A stretch of DNA of 15,940 nucleotides from CAZDYP01 sp964509505 (GTDB taxonomy: Bacteria; Chloroflexota; Anaerolineae; JACRMK01). Below are positions 12,428-15,940 of this stretch, piece by piece; position 1 is the first letter of the stretch; each line of letters starts with the position of its first letter. The position numbers were made by a program, and so were the translations under genes. Location: the NCBI GenBank assembly GCA_964509505.1, contig CAZDYP010000135.1:1-15940 (forward strand), in the 5' to 3' direction. The notes below the pieces were generated by a model. That model had not been told where the DNA came from. It searched no databases and was given only the letters and a program-made list of their open reading frames with translations.

Positions 12428-15247
12428 TTACTCAGGCGTCGTGTAATAGAACAAACGCTGATTAGCTGGCTCACGGCCTTGCGGTGGATTGCTGGCGCTG
12501 CAATACGTTTGCTGCGCTGCGGTGCCTGTCGCGTTTTCGACGCCAATGGTCAAGCCATTCAAGTTCGCCACGTTCAAGTATTGAATGTAAATGCTGTTAT
12601 CCGCATTCAAGATGATCTCGAAGGTTTGCAATTCGGACGTCGGATACGTTCCAAAGCGCGGTACCTCTTGCCATTCGATCACCAGCGAGTTGCTCACTAT
12701 CTTCGACCACACGGCGCCATGTGCGCTGGGATCGAGGTCTGTCCAGAACGCATAAATGGCGTTATTCGGCAACGTCGTCGTTGGCACGCAATGGCTATTC
12801 GGAAAAGTCGAAGTCAGTGGACTAAAACTGATCAAGCCATTCGACGAGACCGTGACTTGGGTATATGTAATCCCATAAAATCGGAAGGGGAACGGAATGC
12901 TGATCGTCGTCGTCACATCGTCGCCATCCGCAATGCGCGCGCCATCGCTCGCGTCAATCCAGTTGAAGGGCGGCGGAAAGTTTTTCAGCATGAGGGGCAA
13001 ATGGACGCGCGGTTCTACAATTGCCAAATAAGCGACATTGCTTGTGTATGCGCCAGCGGTCACAGTAATTGCGCCAGAGGTTGCAGTGAGGGGCGCCGTG
13101 AAGGTAATCGCATTCGTCGTACAGTTGCTCGGCGCAATGCCAATACTTTGGCCGTTGCTTAGATTCACTGCCAGTGTTTGCGACGCGCACAAACTGAAGT
13201 TGCCTTGCAAAGCGACGGGTGAGCCCGCTGTCGCAATGTATGGCGAGCAGTTGTTGATGGCAAGGTCGCTATATGCCTCGCTCACCAACGAAAAGTCTTG
13301 CGGCGAAAAAACCACCAAACCGCTCACGCGAATCGTCCAATCGCCTGCCATTGGATTGTTGACGACGACTTGCTCCACATTGTCGAGGTGATTGCCCACG
13401 AACGATTGCACCGCAGGCGTGGACGGCTGATTGGGATCGAGTGACCAAGGATAATACTGCGTGTTGTTGGGCGCGATGAGCGTCACATCCAAATCGTTGA
13501 TTAACGCGGGTATGGCATTCTCGCTGCCAGCCACATCATCCCACGCCAGAGTAACTTTGAGCGACGGCTCGCAGCCAAATACCTTCACGGTGTACGTGAC
13601 GACTTGCGGATACGTCAACGAGCCTTGCCGATATTTTTTGCCGCGCGCCAAGTCCACCGAGTTCTTCGCGTCCACGCGCCCATAGCCAAATTTGTAATCG
13701 GGTCCCGTGTTGCCCAAGTCCACCGCGCCATGCGCCATCAGCGCTTTAAGTGTAGATGGCAAAGGACTCGTCGTGGGTTGCCCCGTATTAATGCGATACT
13801 GTTCTAGCAGCAAGCCCAACAGCCCCGACACGGCAGGCGCAGCCATCGAAGTGCCAAACTCTAAGTTGTAAACGTCGTTGGGATAGGTGGATTTGATTCT
13901 GTTGCCATTGATGCCATCACTGCGTGCGCCGGGCGCAACCACATCAGGTTTCAAGCGTCCATCGTCCGTCGGTCCCCACGCACTGAAGCCAGTCATCGAA
14001 TCATCGTTGACGTTGGTCGCGCCTACTGCGATGACGTTTTTCGCTGTCGCAGGCGGCAAAATTGTATTGAACCCTAAGCAGGGAGGGGTTTGACCGCTAT
14101 AGGTCGTTTGGCTATTGCCTGCAGCAAAAACGACGCTGAGGCGCTTGCCGCCGCTCCCTCTTACGAGTTGGTCATACTCTGGCGCGAGGTTGTTGTAATT
14201 GCCCAAGACCTGACCACATGGTTCACTAGAGGGCGTAAAGCCCCATGAATTTTGCGAGACGTCAATGTCGTATGCGCTAATGGCGGACGCGACTTCAGTA
14301 GTGGAGGTGAAGAAATCGTAAGCGAAAATTTGCGCGCTGGGCGCAACACCTTTCCATTGAAAGGCGGCGCCGCCTTGCGATTGACTATGCGCGCCGTTGC
14401 CGGCGAGCGTGCCCGCCACGTGCGTCGCGTGATTACATGGGCTCGCTATACCCGCTTGCCCAAACACATTGGTCAAGCGCCCCGTGAAATCTATATGCGA
14501 ACCAATGGGACCGCAATCCCATAAGCCAAACTTCACGCCTGCTCCCGTCAGGTTGTAGGGCGCCGCTTGCACCTCGTTGACGCGCATCTTCGCGCGGATG
14601 CTGTCGTTCAATGGCGTTGGCGGCGGCGGCACTTCTTCAATCCAACGGATGCCATCCTCAGCCGCCAACGCCCACAGCTGCTGGATGGGCAAATGCACGG
14701 CGAGTGAATGAAATAACGCCGCGCGCTCCGTCACGAAGCCGTCATAGCGCGCCACTGTCTTCAGCGCATCCGCTTCAGTTACATCCTCAAAATAATAGAC
14801 CTTCAAGGCGAGCGTCCCGTCAGGATTCACTACGCGCGCGGCGGGGTTGCCCTTGAACAGATGCGCGGGCAGTTTGTCCGCCACTTCAATGTCGCCCACC
14901 CAATGCAACGCGGTAAGCGAATTTAATCGTGGCGTGGCTTGTGGCTCTATCGCCGCGAACCAAGCGTAGTCGGGGAGGTAGTTCAACAGGTGAATGCCTT
15001 GCGCGGCAAGCGCACCACGCTCATCCTCAGTCGGAATGTCGCGCAGTTGCAGTAAGACATGCTGTGGGCGCGTCTCACGCTCCAGCTGCTCACGCGCCGC
15101 GCGTTCAATGCCCGCCCTCGGCATGAACTGACGTGAGCGCAACTTGATCATGTATGGGGAAGATTGAGAGAGCGGAGCCGCACCTACCGATTGTTCTAGC
15201 CACAGGAGCAATACACAGAGGAAACCCATCAACCAACGTGAACGCAT
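12428..15247 (-). CDS. Secreted subtilisin-family (S8) serine protease with C-terminal beta domains
   Basis: A 939-residue exported protease. I chose the ATG at 15247-15245 because it directly begins a signal peptide: RSR, a hydrophobic core through LCVLLLWL, and likely cleavage after VGA near residue 22. A purine-rich GGAAGAGG lies just upstream. The frame is open for 19 more codons, but that would bury the signal. After a propeptide-like region (about 60-210) comes the S8 domain. Its catalytic residues are Asp244 (LWDCG), His273 (HATHVAGT, with Ala in place of the usual Gly), oxyanion Asn378 (AAGNS) and Ser467 (GTSMAAP). A beta-sandwich (about 540-680, with VTLAWDD and INDLDV) resembles the domain that follows the catalytic core in KP-43-type subtilases. 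The last 180 residues (VSSNGLISF, FWTDLDP) form another beta domain I cannot name firmly. There is no PEP-CTERM tail, so the neighbouring exosortase is probably not its anchor. Confidence 0.92.
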   Translation of the reverse strand: MRSRWLMGFLCVLLLWLEQSVGAAPLSQSSPYMIKLRSRQFMPRAGIERAAREQLERETRPQHVLLQLRDIPTEDERGALAAQGIHLLNYLPDYAWFAAIEPQATPRLNSLTALHWVGDIEVADKLPAHLFKGNPAARVVNPDGTLALKVYYFEDVTEADALKTVARYDGFVTERAALFHSLAVHLPIQQLWALAAEDGIRWIEEVPPPPTPLNDSIRAKMRVNEVQAAPYNLTGAGVKFGLWDCGPIGSHIDFTGRLTNVFGQAGIASPCNHATHVAGTLAGNGAHSQSQGGAAFQWKGVAPSAQIFAYDFFTSTTEVASAISAYDIDVSQNSWGFTPSSEPCGQVLGNYNNLAPEYDQLVRGSGGKRLSVVFAAGNSQTTYSGQTPPCLGFNTILPPATAKNVIAVGATNVNDDSMTGFSAWGPTDDGRLKPDVVAPGARSDGINGNRIKSTYPNDVYNLEFGTSMAAPAVSGLLGLLLEQYRINTGQPTTSPLPSTLKALMAHGAVDLGNTGPDYKFGYGRVDAKNSVDLARGKKYRQGSLTYPQVVTYTVKVFGCEPSLKVTLAWDDVAGSENAIPALINDLDVTLIAPNNTQYYPWSLDPNQPSTPAVQSFVGNHLDNVEQVVVNNPMAGDWTIRVSGLVVFSPQDFSLVSEAYSDLAINNCSPYIATAGSPVALQGNFSLCASQTLAVNLSNGQSIGIAPSNCTTNAITFTAPLTATSGAITVTAGAYTSNVAYLAIVEPRVHLPLMLKNFPPPFNWIDASDGARIADGDDVTTTISIPFPFRFYGITYTQVTVSSNGLISFSPLTSTFPNSHCVPTTTLPNNAIYAFWTDLDPSAHGAVWSKIVSNSLVIEWQEVPRFGTYPTSELQTFEIILNADNSIYIQYLNVANLNGLTIGVENATGTAAQQTYCSASNPPQGREPANQRLFYYTTPE

Positions 15248-15340
15248 AACCTCTTCCATTTCATGAACTGTTTGACGTGCTGAACTACTAACCATAACGC
15301 GCAAGCGTCACAAAAGATACGCCACCCATGAGCTCACACT

Positions 15341-15370
15341 TTGCGCGTGCTGCATGGCACAGAGTATAAT
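15341..15370 (+). promoter_or_regulatory. Sigma-70-type promoter of the formate dehydrogenase gene
   Basis: TTGCGC (15341-15346) and a perfect TATAAT (15365-15370) are separated by 18 bases, 31 bases before ATG 15402. The predicted leader is about 25 bases and contains the ribosome site. The region 15248-15401 separates divergent genes. Apart from this promoter I see no clear promoter for the leftward protease and no obvious operator. Confidence 0.6.
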
Positions 15371-15390
15371 CGCGTAACACGAAACACAAA

Positions 15391-15396
15391 AGGAGG
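15391..15396 (+). promoter_or_regulatory. Consensus Shine-Dalgarno of the formate dehydrogenase gene
   Basis: AGGAGG lies five bases before ATG 15402. It is the best ribosome site in the window and fixes the start of a gene whose 3' end is cut off. Confidence 0.75.
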
Positions 15397-15401
15397 CGAC
15401 C

Positions 15402-15940
15402 ATGCTGTTAGCCGACAAAATTGTGACGACGACGTGCCCGTTTTGCGGCGTGGGCTGCAAATTGGAGCTGCACGTCAAAGGCGCTCAGATTTTCAAAGCG
15501 ACCTCGCCTTATGATGCGGTTGTCAATCATGGTAATCTGTGCGTGAAAGGACGCTTTGGATGGGACTTCATCTATAACCCCAAACGCGTGACGACGCCGT
15601 TGATTCGCGCCTCGCTACGAAAAAACCTTGCGAAGGGTCCGAAACCTTTGCAAGGTTCAGAGCCGCTTGAGCCCGCGCCATGGGACGAAGCGCTTGACCT
15701 TGTGGCGACACGATTCGTCGAGATCTATCGGCAACACGGCGCAGATGCGTTGGCGACGTTCCTCTGCGCGAAAGCCACGAATGAAGACAATTACCTAGCG
15801 CAAAAATTGTTCCGCGCCGTTTTTCGCACGAACAACATTGACCATTGCACGCGCCTCTGTCATGCCGGTTCCGTCGTCGCGTTGCAACTGGCGCTTGGCT
15901 CGTCGGCAATGTCAAACACAGCCAGCGAGTGCGTGTTGAG
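15402..15940 (+). CDS. Formate dehydrogenase catalytic (alpha) subunit, Mo/W-bis-MGD type, 5' part only
   Basis: The first 179 codons are in the window and the gene runs off the end. The protein opens directly with a [4Fe-4S] site: Cys12, Cys15 and Cys19 in CPFCGVGC, and Cys47 in GNLCVKGRFGW. Lys49 lies on the expected electron path. There is no NuoG-like ferredoxin extension, unlike the alpha subunits of many soluble NAD-linked enzymes. TNEDNYLAQKLFRA (from residue 126) and the DHCTRLCH motif (147-154) are typical of formate dehydrogenases rather than nitrate reductases. Cys153 occupies the position of the catalytic selenocysteine or cysteine, and His154 follows. The expected reaction is formate to CO2 with two electrons, or the reverse, in the cytoplasm unless a partner targets it elsewhere. 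A linker at about residues 71-90 is lengthened by an in-frame palindrome. The electron acceptor and partner subunits lie outside the window. fdhF/fdhA would be a reasonable symbol, but the type cannot be decided. Confidence 0.88.
   Translation, partial: MLLADKIVTTTCPFCGVGCKLELHVKGAQIFKATSPYDAVVNHGNLCVKGRFGWDFIYNPKRVTTPLIRASLRKNLAKGPKPLQGSEPLEPAPWDEALDLVATRFVEIYRQHGADALATFLCAKATNEDNYLAQKLFRAVFRTNNIDHCTRLCHAGSVVALQLALGSSAMSNTASECVL
15625..15658. repeat. In-frame palindrome inside the formate dehydrogenase gene
   Basis: AACCTTGCGAAGG (15625-15637) and CCTTTGCAAGGTT (15646-15658) are reverse complements except at one position, which forms a G-U pair in RNA. This gives a 13-bp stem with an 8-base loop. 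It encodes about residues 75-86 (NLAKGPKPLQGS), between LIR and the conserved PAPWDEAL, where related enzymes usually have only a few residues. Confidence 0.7.

Noticed and set aside
12428..12480. PEP-CTERM sorting signal on the subtilase, which would pair it with the exosortase
   Set aside because: The C-terminus has no VPEP-like motif, no terminal transmembrane helix and no basic tail.
12479..13162. 227-codon open frame on the + strand opposite the subtilase gene
   Set aside because: It lies wholly antisense to a clear S8 protease. Its translation is Arg/Ala-rich with no recognisable domain, as expected from GC-rich shadow frames.
15248..15304. Upstream start of the subtilase giving 958 residues
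   Set aside because: It would place 19 polar residues before a clean signal peptide. The ATG at 15247 begins the signal directly and has a purine-rich site upstream.
15848..15863. Selenocysteine at the formate dehydrogenase active site
   Set aside because: The codon at 15858-15860 is TGT (Cys), so no recoding is needed.
15568..15915. 115-codon open frame on the - strand at the window end
   Set aside because: It overlaps the formate dehydrogenase gene antisense, and no protein family is recognisable.

Overview
The window is 15,940 bases, moderately GC-rich and densely coding. It carries six complete protein genes and the 5' part of a seventh. Three things suggest a member of the Chloroflexota (Anaerolineae/Roseiflexus-like): multi-domain PAS/GAF/HD-GYP sensors, a very large cyclase/ATPase/TPR protein, and many short palindromes and seven-base repeats between and inside genes. 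This assignment is inference; there is no rRNA or other phylogenetic marker. I see no tRNA, rRNA, CRISPR array, transposase or riboswitch.

Layout. (1) 61-1116 (+): arginase, with a TATAAT box at 10-15. (2) 1186-1839 (+): a small membrane PH-domain protein with a C-terminal SHOCT segment. The genes on both sides are separated from it by hairpins built from TTCAAGG-type heptads. (3) 1922-11344 (+): three tightly packed signalling genes: a soluble REC-PAS-GAF-GAF-HD-GYP protein, a membrane-anchored PAS-GAF-GAF-HD-GYP protein 34 bases later, and a 1452-residue tandem-cyclase/ATPase/TPR protein that overlaps the previous gene by 4 bases. The first two are predicted to hydrolyse cyclic di-GMP. The third has the architecture and key catalytic residues of soluble adenylyl cyclase (sAC), so the unit may link c-di-GMP breakdown to cAMP synthesis. 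(4) 11345-11543: a gene-free stretch holding a 140-base MITE-like inverted repeat. (5) 11544-12368 (+): an exosortase/archaeosortase-family transpeptidase. (6) 12428-15247 (-): a secreted subtilisin-family (S8) protease, convergent with the exosortase. (7) 15402 to the window end (+): the start of a Cys-type molybdenum/tungsten formate dehydrogenase catalytic subunit, with a well-formed promoter and Shine-Dalgarno.

The clearest undescribed-looking theme is the short repeats. Heptad repeats occur in two intergenic gaps and twice in frame inside the cyclase gene. A separate 13-base-arm palindrome sits in frame inside the formate dehydrogenase gene. This pattern suggests small palindromic or heptad elements that spread through the genome and are tolerated as extra peptide in variable linkers of proteins.
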